Assembly: GCA_037576215.1 (NCBI GenBank)
Contig: JBANDB010000008.1
Span: forward strand, 1,240,001-1,304,000
Source: Armillaria gallica
Taxonomy: Eukaryota; Basidiomycota; Agaricomycetes; Agaricales; Physalacriaceae
DNA: 64,000 nt
Reading direction: 5' to 3'
In this document: positions 54,241 to 64,000 of the stretch, piece by piece
Position numbering within the stretch: the stretch's first letter is position 1
Layout: each line of letters begins with the position of its first letter
Notes under the pieces: generated by a model
Database searches by the model: none
Seen by the model: only the letters and a program-made list of their open reading frames with translations
Told to the model about the DNA's origin: nothing
Program-made: the position numbers and the translations under genes

Positions 54241-55983
54241 TACCCTTCTTGTTTTGGATCCATTGCACTCAACAAAACAGAATCTAACTATAGCCAACCC
54301 AAGCTTGAATTATACGGTCTTTATCGAGCCCTTAAGGAGGCTGCACTCTGGATTATATCAGTGAAGAACCTGATTGTAGAGGTTGATGTAACTGCAATCA
54401 AAGGAATGATCAATAACCCAGATATGAATCCCAGTGCAGTTATCAACTGTTGGGTGGCTGGAATCCTCCTATTTCATTACAAACTTGTACATGTACCAGG
54501 CAAAACTCATGGACCAGATGGCCTATCGAGAAGACGTCCCCAACCAGGAGATCCCCCACCCGAAGGAGATGATCTTGATTGGGTTGACAAATACTATGGC
54601 TTTCTTCATACTATAAATCCTCATCCTGATGTTCGTGCTTCAGGACGCAAAATTCTAAGCCCAATGCAAATATTTACAAAAGCAACCTGTCATCCATTAG
54701 TCCAGAACCCTATTCCATCAGATACCCCAATTATCATTCCACGTAATAAGAAAGCAATTGCAGCAGATGAAAGACTAGATCATGTCAGACATTTCCTCTC
54801 TGATTTTACCCAACCACCCAACCTTTCTGATGATCAACTGCGAACATTTGAAAATTACGCATCAGAATTCTTTCTCAAAGATGGGGAACTTTGGAAACGA
54901 GATCCTGCAGGAGAGCACAAACTAGTTATACCACCAGACAGACGATATAATGTCATGCAAATTGCTCATGATGAACTAGGACATAAAGGTGTCTATTCTG
55001 TTTGACAGCATATTCTCAAGCGCTATTGGTGGCCACAGATGCTATCAGACATCAAGTGGTTTGTGAAAACATGCCACCTGTGTCAAATACGTCAAACAGA
55101 AAAATGGCATACTCCTCCAGTTGTCTCTTATCCTGCACCACTATTTTCTAAGGCTTATATTGATACCTTTCATCTTCCACACTCAAATGGGTTCAAGTAC
55201 ATTGTTCATGCCCGCTGCTCTCTGAGTGCATACCCAGAGTTTCGCATGCTTCACAAGGAAAATGCAGAAGCCCTAGCCTGTTTCATATTTGAAGACCTAA
55301 TATGCTGTTGGGGTTCACTTTGAGAAATTGTGACTGACAATGGTCCAGCATTTCTCGCTGCTCTAGAAATACTCAAAAGCCAATATGACATACATCATAT
55401 AACTATCTCCCCTTACAACTCCCAAGCCCAAGGTGTTATTGAAAGATATCACTATGACTTTAGAGAAGCACTTTTCAAAGCAGCTGATGGAGTAGAAAAG
55501 AGATGGTCTTATGTCGCATATTCTGTGATATGGGCAGAACATGTCACTCCACTCAAGACATTAGGGCAGAGCCCATACGAAGTAGCAACAGGTGTACCAC
55601 CTATCCTTCCACTTGACATTGCAGAAGCATCCTTTCTCATTCCGCCACCTACATCGACTCTGACAACTACAGAGCTGATTGCTCATCGTGCAATTGTACT
55701 GCAAAAACAGGAAGCTGATTTAGAAGCCATTCAGTTTAAAGTCTATGAATCACAAGTCAAAGCAGTAAAGCAATGGGAAAAAGATCATGCCAACCACATC
55801 ATAGATTGGAAATTCAAGCATGGTGCTTTAGTCCTCATTAGGAATACAAGAGTTCAGTATGAACTCAGTTGCAAGTTCAAACCTCACTATCTTGGTCCCC
55901 TAGTACACTGCATGGAAAATCTAATATTTTGGCTTAAAATATTGAATTCTATAACTATTTATTTTTTCAATATACTGGACTGA
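54241..55983 (+). pseudogene. element C Pol: RNase H and integrase
   Basis: Consecutive frames separated by single stops (54238, 55003, 55321) encode the end of RNase H (YSQPKLELYGLYRAL, HVPGKTHGPDGLSRR), the integrase HHCC finger (HDELGHKGVYSV ... CHLCQIRQ) and the catalytic core: YIDTFH, TDNGPAFLAALE, and E of GVIERYHYDFREAL. The frame then meets the CACTG-ended MITE at 55906 and resumes at 56169. The three acidic residues are present, so decay is by stop codons rather than loss of the active site. Confidence 0.75.
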
Positions 55984-56168
55984 AATATTGAGATAATATT
56001 TTAAATATATTTGTGATATTTAGAAAATTTCCAATATTTTTTCAATAAACAAGAATATTGAAATAATATTCAAAATAATCTTTCAATATTCCAGCATGAA
56101 AGTTGGAAAAAATAAATAGTTATAGAATTTAATATTTTAAGCTAAAATATTAGATTCTCCATGCAGTG
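55906..56168. mobile_element. 263-bp MITE with CACTG ends, CACTA-like
   Basis: Long inverted repeats (about 62 bp, AT-rich, four or so mismatches) begin CACTGCATGGAAAATCTAAT at the left, with the complement at the right. GTA before the element (55903-55905) is repeated after it (56169-56171). CACTG termini with a 3-bp duplication fit CACTA-type transposons. Removing the element restores the integrase tail frame (G-P-L-V-V-I-S). No coding capacity. Confidence 0.85.
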
Positions 56169-56378
56169 GTAGTCATATCTCGCAATCAAGGTGGTGCATA
56201 CATTCTGGCAGAACTAGATGGCACCCTACTTGAAAAACCAGTGGCTGCTTTCCGTTGTATCCCATATCATCCTCGAGCATCTATTGATATACCAGATCTG
56301 GCTCAATTCCTGGATAGAGATCCTATGCAAATTCATGCTATGGAACAATCATCAGATACATTTGATGAAGATGTTTAA
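56169..56378 (+). pseudogene. element C Pol, C-terminal tail
   Basis: Continues the integrase tail after the MITE with SRNQGGAYILAELDGTLLEK and AAFRCIPYHPRASID, typical of the end of this Pol type. It ends with a natural-looking TAA at 56376-56378. Confidence 0.65.
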
Positions 56379-56674
56379 ACTCGTCAACTCCTATATCATT
56401 CTGTCCCACATATATACTTGTCTATATACTGAAATTAAAATATCAAAATAAATCCTTTGCCTTTATAAACACCCAATCTGTTCTGACAGGAGTCAGAAAA
56501 TTTTTTGTTCTCCCCAGGGCATCTCAGACATACGCTAAATAATCAGCCTCTTGTATCAAACCACAATTAAAAGTCTTATCAGTGACCATACCTTATCACG
56601 ATATATTTATCCAACATCCCAAATCAACAGAAGTTCCCATGCACCCGATTCACAGCTGCATTCTACAATATAGC
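56379..56674. other. 3' flank of element C, LTR not recognised
   Basis: AT-rich sequence. No copy of the ATTGTTC array or of the 5' LTR end was found, so the 3' LTR is lost or very diverged. Confidence 0.35.
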
Positions 56675-56889
56675 AGCTGTGCCCGCAGTCTCAGAGACTT
56701 TTGCCATTGGTCCACACCTTGCATGATCCATCACCATAAGAAGGATATCATGGGTTCCAGCTGTGCCCGCAGTCTCAGAGACTTTTGCCATTGGTTCACA
56801 CCTCGCATGATCCATCACCATGAGAAGGATCGCATGGGTTCTTGCTGATGCGCAGTCAGAGAGAATTGTGCCATTGGAGTATGCCTCAT
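56675..56889. repeat. 84-bp tandem repeat, about 2.5 copies
   Basis: The unit starting AGCTGTGCCCGCAGTCTCAG begins at 56675 and 56759. A shortened, more diverged third copy starts near 56843. Unit length is a multiple of three, so a plus-strand frame repeats a 28-residue unit (CARSLRDFCHW ...), though coding is not otherwise supported. Confidence 0.8.
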
Positions 56890-56950
56890 GTTGGACTACT
56901 CCAGAAGCTGTAAACACATGTAAAACCAAGACCGTTGTCATGCCTGCAGC

Positions 56951-57346
56951 GTGTCTAAGGGTGTAATTTTGCAAAATGTCATACCTTACACTTTAGCAAT
57001 GCAGAGGCATCGCGAGTGGGCTGACAGTGCAAGTGGGACACGAAGAAGCAAGGTCACCGAGGTAGAGAACTCTATAACAGAAAAAGAAGCAACAGGATTA
57101 AAACATAAGGACTTTGTCATTGCACTGTACCTTACAGGCATGCACGGCAACAAGGCTGAAGGGCGAGCTAGATTGCCAAACCACCCATTTGCAATAGAGG
57201 ACTCAGCTGGAGTGGGATGCGCTTGTACGTGGGCTGAGGCTAATTTAGATAACGACACATCTGTAATCTATGACGTGTGGTTCCTGGAGATCCAGAAAAA
57301 TGATATCACGCATGGGGTAATCAAGAGAACCCTGGGCATGGCCTAG
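56951..57346 (+). other. unrecognised 131-codon frame
   Basis: A plus frame with mixed composition (for example MQRHREWADSASGTRRSKVT) and no recognised domain. It could be a gene fragment or chance. Confidence 0.2.
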
Positions 57347-58645
57347 AAACAGGCTTCAGCCGATGGAAGTAGCGAGCGGACTGGGAAGCCGAGGCATTTC
57401 TTGGTTACCGAGTCTAGAACATGACACTGTCACCTGCGGAGCAGACCCGAAAGCCAAATACGGAGGGTGATCGGTGATCGAGGATTAAGCAGCTATTGAG
57501 TGCACGCTTGCGAGCTACTCTGCTGCTAGGGCAAGCGATGTAGACACTGCTTAGCTCTTTGAGGATACTAAAAAGAGGAACAAGTGGCATGCTGCCTAGA
57601 GTGCTGGGCCAACTCGGATGAGGGATACCCGGCCGAAAAAGAAGTAAATTACTAAAAATCTGTTTGTAACAATCAATCTTCCGTAGTATAAGTAGAGTAG
57701 ATTTTCACGTATTAAAAGCAAGATACCTACCCCCCACGTACAGTAATAAAGTTTCAGTTTGGATCTGGACTTGTTGCGATGCGTAAGAGTTAGTAGCTTT
57801 GAGCCTCGGCTAGAATGCAAGTTTAGCGAGCTCACAGAGAAATAGAACAAGAGAAATATTTTGGATAAAAACTTCGGTTTACTTGAGATAAGAAAGAGAT
57901 TCAGGGCAGTGACGCTGCACCCATCTTGAGAGTTTGCTGAGATAAATCTGAGAGAAAAGCTCTGTTCCTTTTCTGGTTCAGTGTAAAAAGAGAATTTGTG
58001 TTGTGTTGGCCTCTGTGTAGGTCTAGAAGTAGTTGCAAAGGAATCAGCCAGCTTGAGCTGTTCTAGCAGTTGCATGAAGTGTGACAGGTGTGTGCAGTTG
58101 GACCTCACGGCACCATTGTTAGGGCGAGTGCACTGTGTGTGAGGGCTTGCAGGGACAGTTCTGAAAGTAATTAAGACTTGAGTGGGAGTGCTGAGGGCCT
58201 CCATCGTGATGAGTTTGGAAGTCAGGTTTAGCCACTAAGAGAAAGGCGGTGGCATGCATGAATTAGATCTAGCGGCGAGTCATACTTAGTGAGCTCACTG
58301 ACCGAACTTGGTCAACTTGTGGATCTGCGCATCCGTGTGTTCTGGCTATTGAAATATATTTTGCCTTGAGGGTTGCGTGGTTCACCGTGCTCTCTTGTAA
58401 AAAGCTCCGAAGAGCTAGAGAATTTGAGACTAGCTTGAAAATACTACGTTGTTGTGTGTATCGTTCTAGCGAGCTCACTGAGAGAAATTGGGATACTGTC
58501 GGTGCACAAGTAGAATTAAAATCCTTGCTCCCCTCCGCACTTAAGGAGATTGTGTGTGTGTGTGTTTAGTGGGGTTGAGTTGAGTTTGGTGTGTGATCAT
58601 GCTAGGCCATGCTCAGTTTCACTGGTGCCCGTCACCAGCCTCGTC
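57347..58645. other. no supported gene; left flank of the truncated copia element
   Basis: The words GAGCTCACTGA(G/C) recur (about 58287 and 58474), and a short TG microsatellite lies at 58550-58566. A 202-codon minus frame (57596-58204) is compositionally odd and not accepted. The copia reverse transcriptase stops at about 58645, so a deletion or rearrangement junction lies there. Confidence 0.35.
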
Positions 58646-59583
58646 ACCATACAACGTCTTCAAGAGATGGCAGACAAGAGACTTCAATCCTGGTGCATGG
58701 AAGCCCGGAGGTTGCTTCATGAAGATATTCTCCTCTTTGGTCAGTTCACCATTGAGGTACGTGCCCTTGATGTTGATCTGATGAAGCTCTAGGTCATGGA
58801 TGGCAGACATAGCGAGGACAGCACGGATCGATGCGAGCTTGGCTACAGGAGCAAAGGTGTCGAAGTAGTCAATGCCTGGTACTTGCAAGAATCCCTGAGC
58901 AACTAACCGAGCCTTGTAGCGTATGACATTTCCTGCAGCGTCCTTCTTTGCACAGAGGACCCACTTGGATCCAACAATGTTCGCATCCTTGGGAGGCTCA
59001 ACAAGCTCCCATGTCCCAGCATCTTTTAGCGTCTGCAGCTCTTCCTGGATTGCCCTCTCCCATAAGGGCCAATCCGGACAATCCTTGGCCTCAGAGAGAG
59101 ACTTTGGCTCCAACGCTTCGGCCTCCGACATCTCAGTTGCCAGTGCATACTCATCAATGAAGTCGGCAGCCATCATCCACTCAGCTGTACCCTCCCCTTC
59201 AAGAACAGAGGGAAGCTGGACACCTGCGGCTATGACTGGGTCGGCAGGCTTTGCGGAGTTCGTGCCTTTACCATCAAGGATATCCTGGATACGCTGGCTA
59301 GGCTTTCGGAGACATTTGGTGGGTGCTTTGGGCTCGGAAATAGGCTCGGGATCGACTGACAAGCTTTCTACAGGTGCAGAAGCTGCTTCAAGGGGAATGG
59401 CAGGAGAATCGGCTTTCGTCTCAGTACCATCTAAACTCTCCCCCTCAAGACGAGAAGTCGGTGAGGCAGTATTGTCATAATACACATTTCGCTCAACACT
59501 GACACGTCTTTTGTCAGGCCAGTAAATGTGAAATCCCTTGCTCTGCTCGTCAAATCCCATCCAACAGCCTTCTTTTACACAAC
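58646..59583 (-). pseudogene. copia reverse transcriptase, N-terminal half
   Basis: After element F the frame resumes with GCVKEGCWMGFDEQSKG and IYWPDKRRVSVERNVYYDN, the integrase-RT linker. It then runs to the RT domain (WERAIQEELQTLKDAGTWEL, VGSKWVLCAKKDAAGN, YKARLVAQGFLQVPGIDYF, TFAPVAKL). It ends after HLLKTLYG, where the family normally continues with LKQAG and then the catalytic YVDD. The active site and RNase H are therefore absent. Confidence 0.85.
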
Positions 59584-60958
59584 CGCTGATGTGCTCGGTA
59601 ACGGCAAGTGGCAAATGGACTAGAGGCTGGCAATGAACACCAACAACACTAAACCAATCACTAACTCTACACTTATCACCAATGTATTGAATTCGGGCGT
59701 TTCGAGTACGATAGAAGCACTCTGCAGACTTCAATAATCAAGGAAAGTTGTTTAAAGACGTTTTATTTCGTTATTAGTGAGCTATACAAGCATACTACTC
59801 GCACTAGTGGGGTTTGTAAGACACAATTGGATGAATAGTGACTCGACTTGAGCTACTGCGCTCGCTCTGACTGGGACTGCTTCAAACTAGTGGCTCTCTT
59901 GGCCCTATAATGTCTTACAAGTGAATAAACACTTGACTAGTCGCTTTCTAGGCAGACTAGTGGCGCTCTTGGCCTAAGAATAATACTTTAAACTTTGAGA
60001 ACTCGCTTGAACTAACTTTGAAACACTCTTGGCCTTTGCAGGACACAAAAGATTGCTCTAAGACACTTCTATTCACTCAATGCTATGGGTAACTTAGCGA
60101 CTAGTAGCCGCTTCATCGAGGTTAAGCACAAAAGCCTTTAATTGGGGCACTAGATACTGACTAGTAGGTCACAATTGCGGGGATGGCTTGCCTGAGCCGC
60201 GCGTGTGCCTATTCTACTACTTATATACTGACAAACAAGGTACGATTGAGATATAAATAACTGACTAGAGGGGTATTATTGATAAGGATTTCTTGGCTAG
60301 TCACAAATAATGGTGAATAATCATGCAATAGTCGGTCTAGAAACGATCGCTTGCTGACTAGTGAGCCTAGGAGCTCCGCTAGCGGTTGTATTCTGTGTCC
60401 TGGGCCCAGCGACACTCCACTAGTGCCAAGGATAAATGACTAGCCAGGCGAGCGTGCCTGTAACAGCTGTTGATCATGATCGAAGGCGCAGCCTGGCTAT
60501 ACTAGTACCAATCACAATGGATCTGTATCGCACCCAGCGGATCTACCGCAAGGTTAATCCGTTGCTAATTCATTTCTAAGTCCTGTTTCGAGATTGCTGC
60601 GTGACTAGTTAACCTGACTTAGGCGTTTATGCCCAGAGCGGCTCGCTAGTGACCGAACTTCACGAGATTTGTGTCCTCTGCTTCTTGTTTGGTGCGCTAG
60701 TCACGTTACTTGTCCACTAGTGGCCGTATTCACTTAGCCCTGTTAGCATTCAAGTCACTAGTATGGCCGGCTGGTAGATTTAACCCACTAGTGGTATCGC
60801 ATCTAAGTCCTGGCTCTACTAGTCACATACTAGTCTAACTATCAGCTTCGAAGCCTCAGCTATAGTCCTTTAAGTATCACTAATGTAAGATAGATATGCA
60901 ATAGTATTATTATAAAATCACAAAATCTAGGTGTGAACGCGTAGACGGCATATCACTG
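59584..60958. mobile_element. element F: 1.4-kb insertion rich in ACTAGT, hAT-like ends
   Basis: It splits the copia polyprotein between GDKLG and GCVKEG. Imperfect terminal repeats are CGCTGATGTGC at the left and CAGTGATATGC (complement) at the right. A clean 8-bp target duplication was not found. I count 18 CTAGT words inside, 15 of them the palindrome ACTAGT, in both contexts GACTAGT and CACTAGTGG. No coding frame is convincing. Dispersed short repeats of this kind are known as transposase-binding subterminal motifs in hAT and similar elements. Confidence 0.55.
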
Positions 60959-62238
60959 CCAAGCTTGTCCCCACCTTCAATGCGGACCCAGACTTTTTCA
61001 CCCCACTCTCGTAACCCCTTCAGGCATGGCTTGCGACCATAGGCTGCCTCATATGGCGTCTTCCCATCAAGAGCTTTTGTTGGCGTGCAGTTGAGTAACC
61101 ATACAACATGACGTGCTGCTTCTCCCAAAAGAAATTTTGGGAGACCACTTGCATGCAACAAGGCACGAATTTGTTCCACAATAGTATGATTTCGCCACTC
61201 CACAACACCATTTTGCTGCAGAGTATCATGCATGGTAAGCTTCTGGGTTGTACCTGACTCTTTCAGGTGGAGAACAAACTCCTTTCCCAGATACTCTCTG
61301 CCACAATCCGAGTGCAGGGTCTTTATGCGAGCGCCTAGCTGAGTCTTGAGCCAAGCCTCAAACTCTTTATAGGCTTGGTAAGCTTCGTCTTTGCTCTTGA
61401 GAAGGTACAGCTGGGTAAGTCGGGCGCAATCATCCATAAATGTTATATAATAACGGCGCCCACCAAGAGTAGCAACCAGGGCAGGTCCCCAAAGATCTGA
61501 GTGAACCTCCTCCCCAATTTTCGTTGCTCTCTCCCCTTCCTGCACCTTCGAGATGGGCTTTCTTGTCGCTTTGCCATATATGCAAGCTTCGCAGAAGGTT
61601 GGCTCATCAAACGAGGTCTCATCAAGCCATACACCTGTGACAAATCCCTTGTCAACAAGTTTTCGAGCGAGGTCTGGAGATATATGACCCATACGACGGT
61701 GGAACTGCATCAAGGTGATTTTTTCTTCCACCGCGTTTGCGCTCTCAGGCTCATGATTGACACGATAGAGGCCCTTTCTGACTTTAGGAACCTCTCCAAC
61801 CAACTCACCATCGGGACTACGGATTGTACACTTCCCACCAGCAAATGTGGTGGAAAATCCATGATCATCTAGCTTCCTGACAGACACAAGAGTATAGCCC
61901 ACCTCTGGGGAGTACAGAACCTCAGTGAGTTGGAGCTGTGAGGCATCGGATACACCATTCAGTATGTCGATGGTCATATCACCCATTCCCATTGCACTGA
62001 AATTTTCTTTATTTGCAGCACAGAATACTTTTGGGGGAATCTCCATGAAGTTTGACAATTCTTCACAATACAGGGTGATATGCTTCGTGCATCCAGAGTC
62101 GTAAACTTTGGTATAACCCTTATCAGCATCAGCTTTACTGTTGCTGATACTGAATGCCTCTTCAGACGCTGCAGCGTCAAGAACCTCCTTATCATCCATG
62201 GTCCTCGCACCAACCGAGTCTGAGTCAACACCAGCCAA
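60959..62238 (-). pseudogene. copia protease and integrase
   Basis: The frame from 62238 contains the protease site KVYDSGCTKHIT and the GAG-pre-integrase region (LMQFHRRMGHIS). The integrase zinc finger follows (HRRMGH ... CEACIYGK), then the core: HSDLWGP, LHSDCGREYLGKEF, and E of QQNGVVEWRNHTI. It stops at element F after GGDKLG. The D-D-E residues are present; the usual ERRN after the glutamate reads EWRN. Confidence 0.85.
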
Positions 62239-63407
62239 TGAATCTACATCGCTGCCACTGGCCCCAGATAGCTTCTCAGTATCCCAGCCACAGCCCCAAG
62301 GACTGTCAGAGTCCTCGTCGACATCTGAAAACCAATCACCTTCTCCTTCATCCCCTCAGAGTCGCCAAATGCAGACTCGTCATCTTCTGAGTCACTGACC
62401 GCCTCAAGGTCAGGCATACCATCCTCAGACTTGGATGTATCCTCGGCCCAGAACGCAACGTCACTGTCAGAGTCGGCAGTGGCATTCGCAGATTCAATTC
62501 AATTCTGCTTTGGGCACTTATTTCTGAAGTGACCTGTTTCTCCACAGCCCTAGCAAGCACCGCGAGGCTTCTTTGTACATTCCTTTCCCTTCCCTTTCGA
62601 CTCAGATCCTGATGCTACCATAGCAACATCTTGATCTTCCGACTTTGTACCCTTTGCCTTCAAGCGGCGGGCATGCTCACGTCGTTTCCTGTTGAACTCC
62701 TCAACGATGGCATCGATGAGAATGTCGGGGTCGAGGGTATGTGTACGGTTGTATAGTTTGGCTGATGCAAGCTGATTTGCAGCAAAGTTTGAGAGATAGC
62801 CAGGAAGGGAGGAGATGATAGTAGACCGGTAATCTTGCTCACTGATAAGCACACCGTACATCACTAACTCTTCATGCTTCGTCCTCAGGCTATCCAAGAA
62901 CACTCTCACGTCACCATGCTCTTCGCACTTCATGTCCATGAACAGGTTACGAAGATCCGTCTGTGTGTATGCTCCCTTGTTCATGTACTCATCAACAATG
63001 GCTTCCCAGTGTTCCTGCACCATAGGTTTGGAGTGGATATGCATCAACGTCGAGTCGGGGATCTTCTGCATCAGAAGAGACCTCACTGAGTGTTCATCCT
63101 TCTGCCAAGCCTCGATAGCGGTCAGCTCTGCCTGAGTAGGGGGCGATGACACAGCCAGACAAGGTGTGGTACCGCTGAAATGTCCCCAGAAACCCTTGGG
63201 CTCCACAGCGTTGTGAAAGCGGATCGAGAACACAGCCCAGTTGAGTCCAGAAGCATTGAGCTTGGGCACGGACCCAGGGAGGGAGTCGGTGAGAGACGTG
63301 GTAACAGATGAAGCCATGATGGAAAAATGGGAGATGAGACAACAAGTAGGGGATCTAGCAGCAAGTTGACAGAGTGCGCAGGGCCGCAATAACCTGTAAG
63401 AATACAT
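62239..63407 (-). pseudogene. copia Gag
   Basis: The likely start is the ATG at about 63317 (MASSVTTSLTDSLPG; the frame is open to 63407). It contains the copia Gag domain: LNASGLNWAVFSIRF, a W-x-x-D block, a Y-MNKGAYTQTDLRNLFMDMK block and SSLPGYLSNFAANQL. A CCHC knuckle follows at about 62510-62555 (C-x-GCGETGHFRNKCP), with a TAG where a tryptophan is expected and a TGA soon after. The link to the protease frame is an acidic stretch rich in S, D and E. Confidence 0.8.
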
Positions 63408-63420
63408 GCAATGCTAACTA

Positions 63421-64000
63421 GGAGTAAGTACAGTGCTCAATGACAGATATACAAAAAGAGCTCACCTCAGCCTTCTCTGTCCATGTAGGAGCAAAAGCTG
63501 AGGTGTGAAGTAAAAGGTACGCAGTATATAAAGTACTCTAAAGTCTGAGGAAGCGAGGTAGGTAAGCAAAGAGTAATAAACGGGAATTAAAACAGGGAGA
63601 CACAGAATGCAGTCCAAGAAGTGGATCGTTGCAGCGATGAGCAAGAAGACGGGGTTGACAGTTGCGAGGTGCTCCCAAGGGCTTGGAACGCAACACCATA
63701 AGACCCCTCAAAATGCCTATATATGGTAGGTGAGGTTTCGTGTTTAAGGTTGCTACCCCTCCCCCCCTCCTCTCCTACCCTATATCTGGGAATTTATTTC
63801 CAACCCCCTTTTGGGTACCCCCTTGTATGGTCATCATCCAACACCCTCATACCAGTGTCTCTAAGCCCCTGCTCTCAACACCGAGACAAGTTGCAATGCA
63901 AGTACATTCATTATATTCTTCACTATCCATTCAAGCTCACCCATACTACAGACCTCACCAGGCCGAGGCAAGGGTGCTTGGGAAATAACATTTTACACAT
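63421..64000 (-). promoter_or_regulatory. probable 5' LTR/leader of the copia element, partly outside recognition
   Basis: On the minus strand a TATATA box (about 63716-63724, CATATATAGG) lies about 400 bp upstream of Gag. It is followed by a possible intron or leader ending TTCTTACAG (about 63395). Without a second LTR the boundaries cannot be set. The far right end shows CCCC-rich and AT-rich sequence and no gene. Confidence 0.35.

Larger units (their letters stand above)
38829..56400 (+). mobile_element. element C: old Ty3/gypsy-like retrotransposon, interrupted by element B and a MITE
   Basis: Gag-like, protease-like, reverse transcriptase, RNase H and integrase segments follow in order on the plus strand. 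Element B (43232-53307) splits the reverse transcriptase and a CACTG-ended MITE (55906-56168) splits the post-integrase region. In-frame stops are frequent. The element belongs to the basidiomycete group whose Pol is preceded by a DUF4100-like segment, recalled from memory. No 3' LTR was found, so the 3' end is approximate. Confidence 0.75.
58646..63420 (-). mobile_element. element E: Ty1/copia retrotransposon, truncated and interrupted
   Basis: Minus strand order is Gag, protease, integrase, reverse transcriptase, the copia order. The element is cut inside RT at about 58646 and carries element F at 59584-60958. Stops occur in the Gag/protease junction. The 5' LTR should lie near 63430-63990 but its partner is missing. 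Confidence 0.85.

Noticed and set aside
38829..56400. A 3' LTR for element C
   Set aside because: No copy of the ATTGTTC array, TATA context or 5' LTR end was found between 56379 and 58600.
57596..58204. 202-codon minus-strand frame as a gene
   Set aside because: Composition is odd (long hydrophobic and T/S runs), and there is no recognisable motif or splice structure.

Overview
The window looks like chromosomal DNA of a filamentous basidiomycete, most likely an Agaricomycete. Genes are split by short (about 50 bp) GT-AG introns, and there is a KDZ transposase with a CxC2 cysteine cluster, chromodomain Ty3/gypsy elements and a fungal cyclopropane-fatty-acid-synthase-type methyltransferase. 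Only about the first 16 kb carries host-like genes. From about 17 kb to the end the DNA is transposable elements, many nested in one another.

Region 1 (1-16.5 kb). Two multi-exon CFA-synthase-like genes lie in opposite orientation (519-2423 on + and 11230-13152 on -), forming the arms of an inverted duplication (519-2940 / 10713-13152) around about 7.8 kb of gene relics and repeats. Identity between arms is mosaic: 5' exons diverged, a middle tract almost identical, 3' exons clearly diverged, and the last ~510 bp of 3' flank without a visible mismatch. Head-to-head with the second copy is an apparently intact ten-exon gene for a 300-aa seven-helix membrane protein (14072-15469). Two inverted-repeat MITEs share the terminus TACTGTACTATTTC.

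Region 2 (17-24 kb). A gag-like gene with two CCHC knuckles and in-frame stops (DIRS/Ngaro-like), GGCT-rich blocks resembling hAT subterminal repeats, and a degraded KDZ transposase on the minus strand.

Region 3 (23717-32812). A complete, probably very young Ty3/gypsy chromovirus (element A): 598-bp LTRs with one visible difference, 5-bp target duplication GAAGG, long Gag and Gag-less Pol frames, C-terminal chromodomain. It sits inside a tRNA-like unit, separating an A box from a B box.

Region 4 (33-39 kb). Relics of a viroplasmin/RNase H1-N-domain gene and a RING-like gene, plus degenerate repeats.

Region 5 (38.8-56.4 kb). An old plus-strand Ty3/gypsy-like element (C) carries, inside its reverse transcriptase, a minus-strand chromovirus (B, 43232-53307, TSD TGTTC). 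B is itself interrupted by a 1.8-kb inverted-repeat element (D) with a 20-bp minisatellite. A 263-bp CACTG-ended MITE sits in C near the integrase end.

Region 6 (56.6-64 kb). An 84-bp tandem repeat, then a truncated minus-strand Ty1/copia element (E) interrupted by a 1.4-kb element (F) densely studded with ACTAGT.

Most interesting result: chromoviruses A and B, which are clearly diverged, both carry an extra reading frame beginning at the first ATG 42-44 nt after the 5' LTR and overlapping Gag in the same relative frame. In both it encodes one N-terminal membrane segment, a basic stretch, a proline-rich region and a shared WDNL..P..A.FP block. In that block several base changes are silent in the extra frame but change Gag. 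A and B also show a 13-nt LTR/PBS self-complementarity with a compensatory base-pair change, supporting Tf1-like self-priming. All positions are read by eye; no alignment program or database was used.
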